41,654 nucleotides of DNA from an uncultured Clostridia bacterium. Lineage in GTDB: Bacteria; Bacillota; Clostridia; Lachnospirales; Anaerotignaceae. Shown piece after piece: positions 17,279 through 25,910 of this stretch. The DNA is taken from NCBI GenBank assembly GCA_945868505.1, contig CAMBLO010000021.1, forward strand, positions 1 through 41,654, written 5' to 3'. Under the pieces are notes generated by a model. It saw nothing but the letters and a program-made list of their open reading frames with translations, ran no database searches and was not told where the DNA came from. Within the stretch, counting starts at the first letter, position 1. Each line of letters starts with the position of its first letter. The translations under genes and the position numbers were made by a program.

Positions 17279-17677
17279 ATGGAAGAAAAGGAAATCCTAC
17301 AGGAAATCGCTGTTCATCTTCAAAAAAAATATAATGGTTTCAACGAGATTGATAGGATAACGAAGCAGCTGCAGGATGCTTTGGGGTATGACGATATTGT
17401 CACTATACGGATGCTGATTCGGATGCGTCAACAGGAAATGGAAACCATTGACGGGGTGGATGTGCGGCTGAAAGCACTTTTGGCGCAGTTGACAGAGGAG
17501 CAGAAAAAAGCCCTGAAAGATGGAGATTGTCTCCATTTTTCAGGGGAAAATGCGGCAATGGTGCAAAAAATTGCAGAGATACAAAAGAAAAACAAAAGGC
17601 TTCTGGAAAAACTCATTGAGCAGGATAAGCGGGTCAATCTGAAGCTGGCAGGGGAAAAAAGCTATTACCGAAAATAA
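17279..17677 (+). CDS. Small helical protein in the fliT position (probable FliT-like chaperone)
   Basis: 132 residues, Lys/Glu/Gln-rich and predicted entirely helical, with a heptad-like C-terminal half (MVQKIAEIQKKNKRLLEKLI). I do not recognise a firm family motif. The place directly after fliS, where fliT is found in Bacillus, and the chaperone-like size suggest an export chaperone for FliD. ATG 17279 follows GGAGAGG; an ORF extension to 17234 would add an unlikely basic N-terminus. The gene ends 3 bases from the convergent peptidase gene. Confidence 0.6.
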   Translation: MEEKEILQEIAVHLQKKYNGFNEIDRITKQLQDALGYDDIVTIRMLIRMRQQEMETIDGVDVRLKALLAQLTEEQKKALKDGDCLHFSGENAAMVQKIAEIQKKNKRLLEKLIEQDKRVNLKLAGEKSYYRK

Positions 17678-17680
17678 CCC

Positions 17681-18352
17681 TTATTTCCCAATACTCCAGA
17701 CGGGGTCACCTGCATCATCGCTGGGTTTGATCTCGCTGCGGATGAGTTCATACGCCCAGGGGGAAAGGCTGTTGTCGATGCTGTTTGGATCTGCGATCAG
17801 CAAATCCCCTTCCAAAGTAACATTTCGGATGATGATAAAATGTCCGCTGGAGGTGAAGTGGCCTTCGCCCATCAGCATGACGATGAGCCGCCCGGCATAT
17901 AATTCATTGAGCATAGAACGATAGGAAAGGTCTTTCAGGCTTCTGGCATCCAACCCCCATGCGCGGGCACCTTCGGGGATGATGGAATGGTAGGAGCCAC
18001 TGTTTTGTGAAAAAAAGCCATTTTCATAGCACCATTCTGCCATTTCATCCGGCGGAATGGTTTCCTCTGTGAAAGTGGATACTAACATGGAAAGCACAGT
18101 CGGCCCACAGCCATAGGCAGCAATGCGATTTTGTGGGCCGTAGTTTTTCTCTGCCCATCTTGCGTCGGTTTGGTTGAAATATATGAGATCGCGGGAGGCG
18201 GCAGGAAGAATCATATCGTTGGAGAGGGAGGCTGTGGGTGCAGGCTCCGCTTTTTCTGCGGATAAAGGCACCGAGTCCATATTTTCAAGGGTTGCACTGA
18301 AAGGACCGCAGGATAAGAAGAAAAAGGAAAGTAAAAACAGTATGATTTTCAT
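17681..18352 (-). CDS. Secreted C39-family (papain-like fold) peptidase, probable lipoprotein
   Basis: 223 residues. A hydrophobic signal segment ends in FLSC, a plausible lipobox with Cys15. The catalytic core follows the C39_2 pattern: YFNQTDARWAEKNYG, nucleophile Cys in AAYGCGPTVLSML, His in SSGHFIIIRNV, and Asp/Asn in LIADPNS. Such proteins are predicted extracytoplasmic cysteine peptidases of unknown substrate, not the bacteriocin-transporter type, as no ABC transporter is fused. AAAGGAG precedes the ATG. It is divergent from the FtsE-type gene 113 bases away and is the only clearly non-flagellar enzyme in this stretch. Confidence 0.8.
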   Translation of the reverse strand: MKIILFLLSFFFLSCGPFSATLENMDSVPLSAEKAEPAPTASLSNDMILPAASRDLIYFNQTDARWAEKNYGPQNRIAAYGCGPTVLSMLVSTFTEETIPPDEMAEWCYENGFFSQNSGSYHSIIPEGARAWGLDARSLKDLSYRSMLNELYAGRLIVMLMGEGHFTSSGHFIIIRNVTLEGDLLIADPNSIDNSLSPWAYELIRSEIKPSDDAGDPVWSIGK

Positions 18353-18465
18353 GGGTTGTCTCCTTTCAGTGTATTTTGGCGGAGGGGAGCCGCTTTCCGC
18401 GCCTACGATATATTATAACATGAAAAGATAAAGAGAGAAAGAAAACCAAAGACGGGGATGAAAAA

Positions 18466-19185
18466 ATGCCGACAGAGAAAAAAGAAGATAAAATCATATT
18501 ACGGTTTGAAAACGTTTCCAAGCTCTATAATTACGAGACCCATTCCCTGCGGAATTTGAATCTGACTGTGGAGCAGGGGGAATTTCTTTTTATCTGTGGG
18601 CGGACAGGCTCCGGCAAGAGTACCTTTCTGCGGCTCATCACCCGGGAATTAAGCCCCACTTCGGGGAAGATTTTTTTCGACGGAGAAGAAATCACTGCCA
18701 TGAAGCACAGGGATATTCCATATCTGCGGCGAAAAATCGGCGTAATCCGCCAGAATGGCGAGATTTTTTTGGAGGAGCGCACAGTGGCGCAAAATCTGGA
18801 ATTTGTGATGCGGGCAACAGGCCATGAGGAGGATACCTTGCGCCAGCGGGCATTGAAGGCCCTTTCCATGGTGGGGCTTGGCAAAAAAGCCGATTGCCTG
18901 CCGCGGGAACTTTCGGGGGGAGAACGCAAGCGGGTGGAGATTGCCAGAGCATTGGTGAATAATCCCCGCATTATCATTGCCGATGAGCCAACCGCCAGCT
19001 TGGACAGGGACCTTTCTTGGGATATTATGAGCCTTTTTGAGGATATCAATCAATTGGGCGTGACCCTCATCATCGTGACCCATGATAAGGAAATCGTCAA
19101 TATCATGCGGAAGCGGGTGGTGACCTTTGCCCACGGCAAGCTGCTGGGGGATGTGAAGCGGGGGCGCTATGGCGATTTGCTTTAA
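18466..19185 (+). CDS. ftsE: FtsE-type ABC transporter ATPase, without FtsX
   Basis: 239 residues with a full ATPase set: Walker A GRTGSGKST, Q-loop in VIRQNGEIF, signature LSGGERKRVEIARAL, Walker B IIIADEPTASLD and H-loop IVTHDKEIV. The N-terminal pattern (FENVSKLY) and SP-x-SGKIFFDGEEIT match FtsE, the ATPase that with membrane partner FtsX activates cell-wall hydrolases at division. No ftsX follows; flagellin does. It could be an orphan FtsE paralogue or the ATPase of an unlinked membrane partner. It ends 24 bases before the flagellin promoter, with no clear terminator between. Confidence 0.75.
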   Translation: MPTEKKEDKIILRFENVSKLYNYETHSLRNLNLTVEQGEFLFICGRTGSGKSTFLRLITRELSPTSGKIFFDGEEITAMKHRDIPYLRRKIGVIRQNGEIFLEERTVAQNLEFVMRATGHEEDTLRQRALKALSMVGLGKKADCLPRELSGGERKRVEIARALVNNPRIIIADEPTASLDRDLSWDIMSLFEDINQLGVTLIIVTHDKEIVNIMRKRVVTFAHGKLLGDVKRGRYGDLL

Positions 19186-19209
19186 ATGAAAAAAATTTGC
19201 AAAAAACTA

Positions 19210-19236
19210 TAATATAATTCCAAAAAATACCGATAT
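19210..19236 (+). promoter_or_regulatory. Sigma-D promoter of the flagellin gene
   Basis: TAAT at 19210-19213, 15 bases, then ACCGATAT at 19229-19236, a close match to the sigma-28 -10 GCCGATAT. The expected transcription start is near 19243, giving a leader of about 115 bases. The place directly upstream of flagellin and the presence of sigma-D and FlgM in this window support it. Confidence 0.8.
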
Positions 19237-19254
19237 ATAAATTAGCAAGGGAAA

Positions 19255-19351
19255 AAGGAACGCCAGCCGGCGGCGGCTCCTTCTACTTTGGAAAAACTTT
19301 TTACTTAACTAGCCGGGGAAAAAGGACTTTCCCCGTGTAAACACATGGAGG
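19255..19351 (+). promoter_or_regulatory. Flagellin mRNA leader with two hairpins and CsrA-type GGA sites
   Basis: Hairpin 2 is a perfect 8-bp stem (19314-19321 with 19328-19335) closing the six-base loop AAGGAC, the ideal presentation of a CsrA-binding GGA. The Shine-Dalgarno ATGGAGG at 19345-19351 is a second A(N)GGA site, 7 bases before the ATG. Hairpin 1 (19255-19282) pairs AAGGA with TCCTT around two GCC/GGC steps. A hairpin-borne GGA plus a GGA within the Shine-Dalgarno is the arrangement by which CsrA represses Bacillus hag. csrA and fliW are in this window. Confidence 0.75.
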
Positions 19352-19358
19352 TATCTTT

Positions 19359-21119
19359 ATGAGAATTCAACACAATATTTCCGCATTAAACTCTTACAGA
19401 CAGTTGGGCAATAACAACAACGCTCTGTCCAAAAACCTGGAAAAACTGTCCTCCGGTTACAGAATCAACCGTGCAGGCGATGACGCAGCAGGTCTGGCAA
19501 TCTCCGAAAAAATGAGAGCGCAGATCAAAGGTCTGGAAGCTGCAACAAAGAATGCCAACGATGGTATCTCTCTGGTACAGACAGCAGAAGGCGCGCTGAC
19601 AGAAGTACATTCCATGCTGAACAGAATGACATATCTGGCTACACAGTCTGCCAACGGTACATACGACGACGCAGTTGACCGTGAAAACCTGCAGAAGGAA
19701 GTAACTTCCCTGTTGTCTGAAGTAGACCGTATTTCCGAAGCAACAAACTACAACGGCATCAACCTGCTGGATGGTAGTCTGGGTACAAGCGGCACTTCCA
19801 AATCTAGCACAGTAGAAGCAGACTTGAGCAAGCTGGGTATTGATATCACTGCTAATGCTAAAGACATTGCTGCTGTGAAGGGTGCGTATACTACAAGTGA
19901 TTTCACAGATTTTGCTACTCCTAAAGAGGGAGATAAGTTCACGTACACGGTTAACTTTACCGATAAAGATGGTAATGAACAGTCCATCACCACAACGATT
20001 CGGGTTGGTAAGCCTGACACTGGCAACAAAGCGGAACTCTATTTGGAGGATGGCACAGAGAACGGCAAGAAGTTGACGGCTGACATTGCTAACGTTACTA
20101 CTAATTTTACAAAATCCGAGTTGGCAGCGGCTTTTAAAGAAGCACTGATGGAGAATGATACCATCAAGGCAAACTTCGATGTAACGGTGTCTACTAACGC
20201 TTTGAAGTTTGAGGCTCGCGAGGGCGGTAGCGCAGGTGCTGTTCTGAACTCTGTTCAGTACTCCTCACTGAAAAAGACGGATGCAGATGCCAAAAAAGAT
20301 CCCACCCAGTATGCAACTAAGGTGGATGTAACAACAAAGGCTGCTGATGCAATGAAGGCGTATAACTTCACAAATGCAAAGGTATGGAACAATGATGGCA
20401 ACTATGCAGCTGGGGAAAAGAATCTGGAAGATGCTATTTTTGAAGTAAATGGCAAGAAATTTGCTTTCGTAAACGGCACTCTGTCCGAAAAAGATATGGC
20501 AGCATTGAGAGATGCCGGCGTGGAACATTGGGTACAAACTGCGGGGAATACAGCACCTGCTGAGGCAGATGTTACAGCTATGGCTGAAAAGATTGCCAAG
20601 GAAACAGGCTTGGTAGTAGAACAGGGTAAATCTGGTGGTGGTGCTTGGACACCCGGTACAACTGGTACAGACACAGAAGTTGTATTCAAGAACAGCACAC
20701 TGACCGACAGCAAAGCAGGTCAGGGTCTGAGACTGCAGATTGGTGATACAGCAGAAGAATTCAACCAGTTGACAGTATCCGTTGGTGATATGAGCTCCAA
20801 ATCTCTGGGCATTGCTGATGTGAATATCTCCACACAGGATGGCGCAGCAGCGGCAATCGAAAAAATCAAAACTGCTATCAACACAGTATCCTCCACTCGT
20901 GGTGACTTGGGTGCTGTTCAGAACAGACTGGAACACACAATCAACAACCTGGGTGTAACAAGCGAAAACATGACAGCTGCTGAAAGCCGTATCAGAGATA
21001 CAGACATGGCAGAAGAAATGATGAACTACACCAAGAATAACATCCTGATTCAGGCTGCACAGGCTATGTTGGCACAGGCTAATCAGGTTCCTCAGGGCGT
21101 TCTGCAGCTTCTGCGTTAA
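19359..21119 (+). CDS. hag: Flagellin (filament protein)
   Basis: 586 residues. The conserved D0/D1 N-terminus ([16 protein letters not shown], then [20 protein letters not shown]) and the C-terminus ([15 protein letters not shown], then [24 protein letters not shown]) are typical flagellin. Residues ~150-455 form an expanded, surface-exposed variable region, nearly doubling the size relative to Bacillus Hag (304). Exported by the flagellar gate with FliS, capped by FliD. It has its own sigma-D promoter, structured leader and terminator, so it is monocistronic. No second flagellin lies in the window. Confidence 0.98.
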   Translation: MRIQHNISALNSYRQLGNNNNALSKNLEKLSSGYRINRAGDDAAGLAISEKMRAQIKGLEAATKNANDGISLVQTAEGALTEVHSMLNRMTYLATQSANGTYDDAVDRENLQKEVTSLLSEVDRISEATNYNGINLLDGSLGTSGTSKSSTVEADLSKLGIDITANAKDIAAVKGAYTTSDFTDFATPKEGDKFTYTVNFTDKDGNEQSITTTIRVGKPDTGNKAELYLEDGTENGKKLTADIANVTTNFTKSELAAAFKEALMENDTIKANFDVTVSTNALKFEAREGGSAGAVLNSVQYSSLKKTDADAKKDPTQYATKVDVTTKAADAMKAYNFTNAKVWNNDGNYAAGEKNLEDAIFEVNGKKFAFVNGTLSEKDMAALRDAGVEHWVQTAGNTAPAEADVTAMAEKIAKETGLVVEQGKSGGGAWTPGTTGTDTEVVFKNSTLTDSKAGQGLRLQIGDTAEEFNQLTVSVGDMSSKSLGIADVNISTQDGAAAAIEKIKTAINTVSSTRGDLGAVQNRLEHTINNLGVTSENMTAAESRIRDTDMAEEMMNYTKNNILIQAAQAMLAQANQVPQGVLQLLR

Positions 21120-21196
21120 GCGCTTGAGGGCAAAGCCATTTAGGTTTCTAATGTGTAGGACTTCTAATATGGATGAATTTGCTAAAGGAAATAGAA

Positions 21197-21225
21197 AGGG
21201 TCGGGCGTATGCCCGACCTTTTTTT
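21197..21225 (+). terminator. Intrinsic terminator of flagellin
   Basis: GGTCGGGC (21199-21206), loop GTAT, GCCCGACC (21211-21218), extended by A-T pairs and followed by seven T. It lies 78 bases after the flagellin stop codon. Confidence 0.95.
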
Positions 21226-21251
21226 CATGCAGAAAACCATAGAAAAAACGC

Positions 21252-21289
21252 AAAAAAAGAGGAGCCTGCTTAGGGCTCCTCGTTTTTTT
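21252..21289 (-). terminator. Terminator of the flgM-csrA operon, overlapping the csrA stop
   Basis: GAGGAGCC (21259-21266) pairs with GGCTCCTC (21274-21281) around a 7-base loop. On the minus strand the stem is followed by seven T (21258-21252); on the plus strand by a G and seven T, so it can back up the flagellin terminator. The csrA TAA (21272-21270) lies in the loop, so the last two csrA codons form one arm of the hairpin. Confidence 0.9.
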
Positions 21290-21512
21290 GTCCTGTATGC
21301 AGCATTTTCTGAATCAAAGAGAGATTCACTTCGGCTGCTGCGGATTGCATATTTGTTTGTGCTGCGGTCAGCAATTCCTCACGCATAATGGAAAGTCCTC
21401 TTGGTGCATCAATGGCAATCTTCACACGGTCGGAACCGATTTCAGAAATGCGGATGGTCACATCTTCTCCTATGCGTATGGCTTCGCCCGCTTTTCTCTG
21501 CAATATCAGCAT
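21270..21512 (-). CDS. csrA: RNA-binding translational repressor CsrA
   Basis: 80 residues. The N-terminus MLILQRKAGEAIRIG and the region VKIAIDAPRGLSIMREEL match CsrA; R44, key for RNA contact in the family, is present (residue 5 is Gln where Thr is common). The C-terminal helix and extension (47-80) are as long as in FliW-regulated Bacillus CsrA, where this part contacts FliW. It should repress flagellin translation through the leader at 19255-19351. The ATG is 3 bases after the fliW stop, with GGAG inside the end of fliW, so the two are translationally linked. Confidence 0.97.
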   Translation of the reverse strand: MLILQRKAGEAIRIGEDVTIRISEIGSDRVKIAIDAPRGLSIMREELLTAAQTNMQSAAAEVNLSLIQKMLHTGQKNEEP

Positions 21513-21515
21513 TTG

Positions 21516-21956
21516 TCATTTCTCCTTTACAAATTCATGAAACGGATGCTTGAATGCATAGCGGTTGTCTTCTAATACGACTTGAAGGGCCTGCCGCGTT
21601 TCCCCATTGATGACCAGAGGGCAGCGGAGATTTACCGAGCTTTTCTTTACATCATCGTTTAATACGCAGATGTTATAGCATAACAGTGCTTCCCCATCGG
21701 GAGAGCCCAGCTTTTCCAAATCCTTTTCCGAAAGCTGCGGACGATAATCCGATAGGAAGCAGAAGGGATTCATGACGATAAAAGCCAGTTGCTCGTCTTC
21801 CAGATTTTGCAGACACAACAGACCGCCGTTATCCTTTTCAAAGCGAATCAGCAAAAAATGCTTGTTTTCTTCAAATCCGAAGATTCCGTTTTCAAAAGTA
21901 ATCACTTCTTCCTCTGTATAAGAGAGGCTGCCAAAATATTTTGTATTGATATCCAT
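21516..21956 (-). CDS. fliW: Flagellar assembly factor FliW
   Basis: 146 residues with the family pattern: ITFENGIFGFEENKHFLLI near the N-terminus and AFIVMNPFCFLSDYRPQLSE in the middle, ending in NRYAFKHPF. FliW binds either free cytoplasmic flagellin or CsrA; when flagellin is exported FliW is released, antagonises CsrA and flagellin translation resumes. AGGAGTG precedes the ATG. Its position between DUF6470 and csrA repeats the Bacillus order. Confidence 0.97.
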   Translation of the reverse strand: MDINTKYFGSLSYTEEEVITFENGIFGFEENKHFLLIRFEKDNGGLLCLQNLEDEQLAFIVMNPFCFLSDYRPQLSEKDLEKLGSPDGEALLCYNICVLNDDVKKSSVNLRCPLVINGETRQALQVVLEDNRYAFKHPFHEFVKEK

Positions 21957-21976
21957 TTTTTCACTCCTATTTGCAA

Positions 21977-22591
21977 TTATGCCTTCACATCAAGAGGTTC
22001 ATACCCCGGAGCGGCACTGGGCGGCACATACAGGGGCTCGCCGATATATTCGATGCGGAGTTCCGGCATTTGGGTAATGATAAATTCAATATCCCCGGGA
22101 ATAAATTCAACAGAGCCGTTTTGTGTTCTCCAATCGAAGTTCATTTTATCCAATTGGTAGTCGATGGTAAGGTCTCCGCCTTCCGAGGAGATTTCTACTC
22201 CGCTTTGGGGAATAAATTCGATGTTATAATCCTTTGGCTGTGCAAACACATCAGTATGGTTTTCGATAATCTGTCCCAAAACATCCTCCCCCAATTTTGC
22301 TTTCAATAATAAATGACCTTCACTGGCATAGGTTGCCGTTGCTTCATAGGCGGCTGTTCGCCCTCTTTGGGCATATTCCTGAATGGAGCTGCCGACACTG
22401 GCAGGGCGGATAGAATCCCGCGCATTGAAGCTATCCAATTTTAATCGAATAGGGCTGCTTTTGATCCGCAGACCGCCTTTCTGTCTGGAGACCTCTAAAT
22501 CTGCTGAGGCATTGTTATATTCCAGCTTTGCATGGGTTACTTTTATTTCAAAGGCGATCGGGATGTTTGTAATTTTTAATAATGGTTCCAT
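21977..22591 (-). CDS. DUF6470 (YviE-like) flagellar-operon protein
   Basis: 204 residues. It starts with LLKITNIPIAFEIKVTHAKLEY and continues with an extended beta-rich body containing DSFNARDSIRP and a repeating pattern of IE(Y/F)IP-type strands. In Bacillus the equivalent gene (yviE) also lies between flgL and fliW. Function is unknown; the conserved place suggests a role in late flagellar assembly. No signal peptide or membrane segment is seen. It is 20 bases upstream of fliW in the same operon. Confidence 0.85.
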   Translation of the reverse strand: MEPLLKITNIPIAFEIKVTHAKLEYNNASADLEVSRQKGGLRIKSSPIRLKLDSFNARDSIRPASVGSSIQEYAQRGRTAAYEATATYASEGHLLLKAKLGEDVLGQIIENHTDVFAQPKDYNIEFIPQSGVEISSEGGDLTIDYQLDKMNFDWRTQNGSVEFIPGDIEFIITQMPELRIEYIGEPLYVPPSAAPGYEPLDVKA

Positions 22592-22670
22592 TACTACACC
22601 TCCGTGATGATTGATAAAACATTGATACGAAAATAATATGGATGAATTTGCTTGCAGTTGTATCTCATTT

Positions 22671-23663
22671 TTATCTCATAAAATCGATGAGGGATTGGGA
22701 AACGATATTTGTCCCTACTTTTAAAGCGGCATTATAAGCGTAACCCTGCCATGTATAGTTGGAAATTGCTTCCGCCATATCCACCATTTCGATGTCGGTG
22801 ATACGCTCATTCAGTGTGTCGTTATACTGTTCCAGACGGGTCAATGTACCGGAGAGGAATTGCTGCTTGACACCCAGACCGGATTCATAGTCTGTTATGG
22901 TATCCACGCAGTCGTCTTGGAATTTTTCGACCATTTGTCTGAATTTTTCATGATCGAAGGAATCATTTTCCAATTCATCTGCCATCTGCCCTAACAGGAC
23001 AACTACATTATTGCTGTAGCCCTGAGCATCTTTGCCATAGCCCAGCATATTGATGCCCGGTGTAGCTGAATTGAATGCACTGTTTTCGATGATTTTGCCG
23101 TCTTTTTCTACGATACCGAAGCCCAAATCGATATAAAGAGCATCTTTTGTGAGAGGCTCCATGGCAGCCTCATCGTTTACATCCAACCCTCTGTAGGTCA
23201 GCGTTTTCCCATCTTCTGAAAGAACAAAAGGCGGCTCTTTGGTGGATGTGCCGCCAAAGAGATAACGCCCGCTGACTTGCGAGTTTGCAGAAAGAACGAT
23301 GGACTGCTGCATACCCCGCAGTGTTTCCGCATAGGTTTTTCGTTCGGATTCGCTGCTGGTGCCGTTGAGGGCTTTCAGTGCGTCGGGGTTTACAGTGGTG
23401 GTGATGATGTTTGAAATCTGCATAGCAGAACTGGTTACCTCATCCATCAGGGACTGGGTTTGCAGTGTCATTTCCATTTGTGTTGCATTATCGCGGAACT
23501 GTCTGCGTAATTGGAACGCACGGTTCGCAGCAGCAGGGTCTTCGGCAATCGTATTGAAATTTCTCTGTGTCAACACGCGGTTTTGTGCTGTATTCCAGCG
23601 ACCCAGAGCAAGATTCAGATTACGGTTGTATCCCTGCATGATTGATTTTGTCGTAATACGCAT
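22671..23663 (-). CDS. flgL: Hook-filament junction protein FlgL (HAP3)
   Basis: 330 residues. The N-terminus (MRITTKSIMQGYNRNLNLAL) and the stretch TIAEDPAAANRAFQLRRQ match FlgL, as does SGRYLFGGTSTKEPPF. The C-terminal coiled coil ends NAALKVGTNIVSQSLIDFMR. FlgL forms the ring between FlgK and flagellin. The size is close to Bacillus FlgL (298). AGGAGGA precedes the ATG, 33 bases after flgK. Confidence 0.96.
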   Translation of the reverse strand: MRITTKSIMQGYNRNLNLALGRWNTAQNRVLTQRNFNTIAEDPAAANRAFQLRRQFRDNATQMEMTLQTQSLMDEVTSSAMQISNIITTTVNPDALKALNGTSSESERKTYAETLRGMQQSIVLSANSQVSGRYLFGGTSTKEPPFVLSEDGKTLTYRGLDVNDEAAMEPLTKDALYIDLGFGIVEKDGKIIENSAFNSATPGINMLGYGKDAQGYSNNVVVLLGQMADELENDSFDHEKFRQMVEKFQDDCVDTITDYESGLGVKQQFLSGTLTRLEQYNDTLNERITDIEMVDMAEAISNYTWQGYAYNAALKVGTNIVSQSLIDFMR

Positions 23664-23696
23664 ACTATCCTCCTCCTAAATATAAGGTTTAAGATG

Positions 23697-25865
23697 TTAT
23701 CTACCAACCAAACCAGTGTTTGTAATCAGTGTACTCAGCATATCATCCAATGCCGTCATCAGGCGGGCGGATGCGTTATAGGACTGCTGATAGCGCATGA
23801 TATTCATGGCTTCTTCATCTAGACTGACGCCGGTCACTGCTTCACGGTTTTCGGAAATACTGGAAGCAAGCTGAGAATAGTTGTTTAGATGCTCTGTGGC
23901 TGTCTGAATATCCAGCCCCAGAGTGACCCCGATATTGGTAAAAGCTTCTTCAAAGGTGCCGTTAAAAACGAGAGTGCCATCGTCGGCGCCTGTTGTGGTA
24001 TATTTCATTTTTTCGCCGAACAGGGAAATGAAATGAAGGATATTGCTGTTGTCTCCTTCGGGGGCATCTTTGTCTTTGGAAGCGGTGATGCCATAAGAGT
24101 TATCCATCCAGCCATCGGCCAAGGCGATATTTCCGGCTGTGATCTTACTGCCGTCCTGACTTTTAAACAAATTATGTTCCACAGGGTCGCCGTTTGCATC
24201 TGTAAATGGATTCCCTGCCGGATTATTTGCTTCGTTCATAACAGTTGCAAATTTGTTTGCCAATGTATCCAACATATTTTTAAAATAACCGATACCACGG
24301 ATGTTGTTGGGAGGATCATCATATTCAGCGGAATAATTCAGCATATCCAGAGAACCCTTCAGCTTGCCATCGGTCAAAAGGTCATTGATGGAAGCAACCG
24401 CAGCACCTGCGGTCTTGGAATCCTCCAGTGCTTGCTTTGCGGCATCGCGGGCAGCTGTTGCGGCTGCAACATCATCCTCGGCCTTGTTGCCGCCTACCAA
24501 GGGGGTGTTGGTGACCAGATTTGTGGTGATCGGATTGCTGGCGGTGTCCTTTAAGTCTAAAGCAGCTAAAGCAGCAGGATCTGATGGCAGATTTTCTACA
24601 GCCTTTTCGTATGCCTTTTGAGAAGTATCATATGTTTTTTGGTAACTGTTTACGGCACTTTGCGCCTTTGTTAATTCATTCTTTGCTTTTGTGTATTCTT
24701 CTGTTGCAGTTTTCATTTCTGCATATTTGGCTGCTTTTTCATCTGCATCGTCGCCTTTCAGGGCGTTTTCATAGGCAGTAATGGCATCAGCCCGTTTTTG
24801 CTTGGCAGTGCTTTCTACACCCTCTGCAGCTGTCAATGCTGTCTGCAAGTTGTTCATCTGTGCCAGCTTTTCTGCAAAGTCATTATGTGCATTTTCAAAA
24901 TCAGGCTTTACATTGTTTAATATGTCAGTTGCTCGCTGTAATGCGGCTTCTGCTGTTTTTAGCGTAGATGTCAGTTCTGTATCATCGGGACTTAATGCAC
25001 CAAGACCGATGTTCCATGTGCCGTCGGCTTGTTCCTCGAGAGTGAATTCGCGGATCTGTTCATCGGCAACAATGGAGATACTTTTACCATCCTTGCCTGT
25101 CATGGTGATGTGCAGTTCATCTACAGTAGTAGAATCAGAAACCTGAACAGGCTTGTAGTTTACTTTAATCTTCATATAACCGGCAAGCTCATCAATCAGA
25201 AGATTTCGCTGGTCTTTTAATTCCAACGCACTGTCCCCCAAGATTTCATTGCTTTTGATGGACAGATTCAGTTCCTGAATCGATTTCAAAATTTTATTGA
25301 CCCGGGGCACATCTATATTTTGCAGGTCATACTCCAGATTTTCTTCTACTTCATTGATTCGCTTGCTATAGCTGTTGAACAGTGTGACAAGGGATTGACA
25401 GGAGGTTTTGACCATTGTGTCAAATTCTTTATTGCCTACCTGATTGCTGAGTTGCTGCAGTTTGTTGAGAACATCACCCAATTGGTTGAAGATGCCGCCA
25501 TCGCCCAAAGAGTCCTCGCCGGCATTTTTTACTTCATCCAGGATTTTCTGCAGATCGCTCAGGACACTGAGCTTCACATCTTGTTCGCCAACATGGGCCA
25601 CCTCATTGCGATAGCGTAAATCCAAAAAGGGGTCCCGCAGTTGAGAGGTACCCGTAACCAATACACCGTTGCCGATATTTGTTCTGAATTGAGAGGCATA
25701 GCGATAGGAACCGCCATAGTTGATGCTAATCTGATCGAGCCGCTGCCGTGTGTAGCCTTCTGTGCTGGAGTTCGTTAAGTTTTGACCGGTGATCTCAAGA
25801 CCTTTTTGGCTGGCAGAAAGCCCCAGACGGGCTGTCATAAAGCCGCCGAATGTCGAATTAATCAT
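23697..25865 (-). CDS. flgK: Hook-filament junction protein FlgK (HAP1) with large helical insertion
   Basis: 722 residues. The N-terminus is classical (ARLGLSASQKGLEITGQNLTNSSTEGYTRQR), and so is the C-terminus (VSLDEEAMNIMRYQQSYNASARLMTALDDML). Between residues ~300 and ~490 lies an Ala/Lys/Glu/Thr-rich stretch with strong coiled-coil character (for example TYDTSQKAYEKAVEN), inserted just before the segment matching the family's G-x-L-x-GLLDLRD element (here LKGSLDML). Other FlgK proteins are about 500-650 residues and lack this. FlgK links hook to FlgL. AGAGGTG precedes the ATG. Confidence 0.95.
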   Translation of the reverse strand: MINSTFGGFMTARLGLSASQKGLEITGQNLTNSSTEGYTRQRLDQISINYGGSYRYASQFRTNIGNGVLVTGTSQLRDPFLDLRYRNEVAHVGEQDVKLSVLSDLQKILDEVKNAGEDSLGDGGIFNQLGDVLNKLQQLSNQVGNKEFDTMVKTSCQSLVTLFNSYSKRINEVEENLEYDLQNIDVPRVNKILKSIQELNLSIKSNEILGDSALELKDQRNLLIDELAGYMKIKVNYKPVQVSDSTTVDELHITMTGKDGKSISIVADEQIREFTLEEQADGTWNIGLGALSPDDTELTSTLKTAEAALQRATDILNNVKPDFENAHNDFAEKLAQMNNLQTALTAAEGVESTAKQKRADAITAYENALKGDDADEKAAKYAEMKTATEEYTKAKNELTKAQSAVNSYQKTYDTSQKAYEKAVENLPSDPAALAALDLKDTASNPITTNLVTNTPLVGGNKAEDDVAAATAARDAAKQALEDSKTAGAAVASINDLLTDGKLKGSLDMLNYSAEYDDPPNNIRGIGYFKNMLDTLANKFATVMNEANNPAGNPFTDANGDPVEHNLFKSQDGSKITAGNIALADGWMDNSYGITASKDKDAPEGDNSNILHFISLFGEKMKYTTTGADDGTLVFNGTFEEAFTNIGVTLGLDIQTATEHLNNYSQLASSISENREAVTGVSLDEEAMNIMRYQQSYNASARLMTALDDMLSTLITNTGLVGR

Positions 25866-25910
25866 AGTTATACACCTCTGTTTCGATTTAAGTTACAGAC
25901 TCCGACCGAA

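Noticed and set aside
17660..17720. Possible terminator between the fliT-like gene and the peptidase gene
   Set aside because: GGGAAA and TTTCCC are too far apart and there is no T-tract; no convincing stem.
20265..20936. 223-codon open frame antisense to flagellin
   Set aside because: It is rich in Cys, Phe and Ile in an order explained by the reverse complement of flagellin codons, has no ribosome binding site and lies fully inside a certain gene.
23889..24554. 221-codon open frame antisense to flgK
   Set aside because: Composition reflects the reverse of the Ala-rich insertion; no ribosome binding site or family motif.
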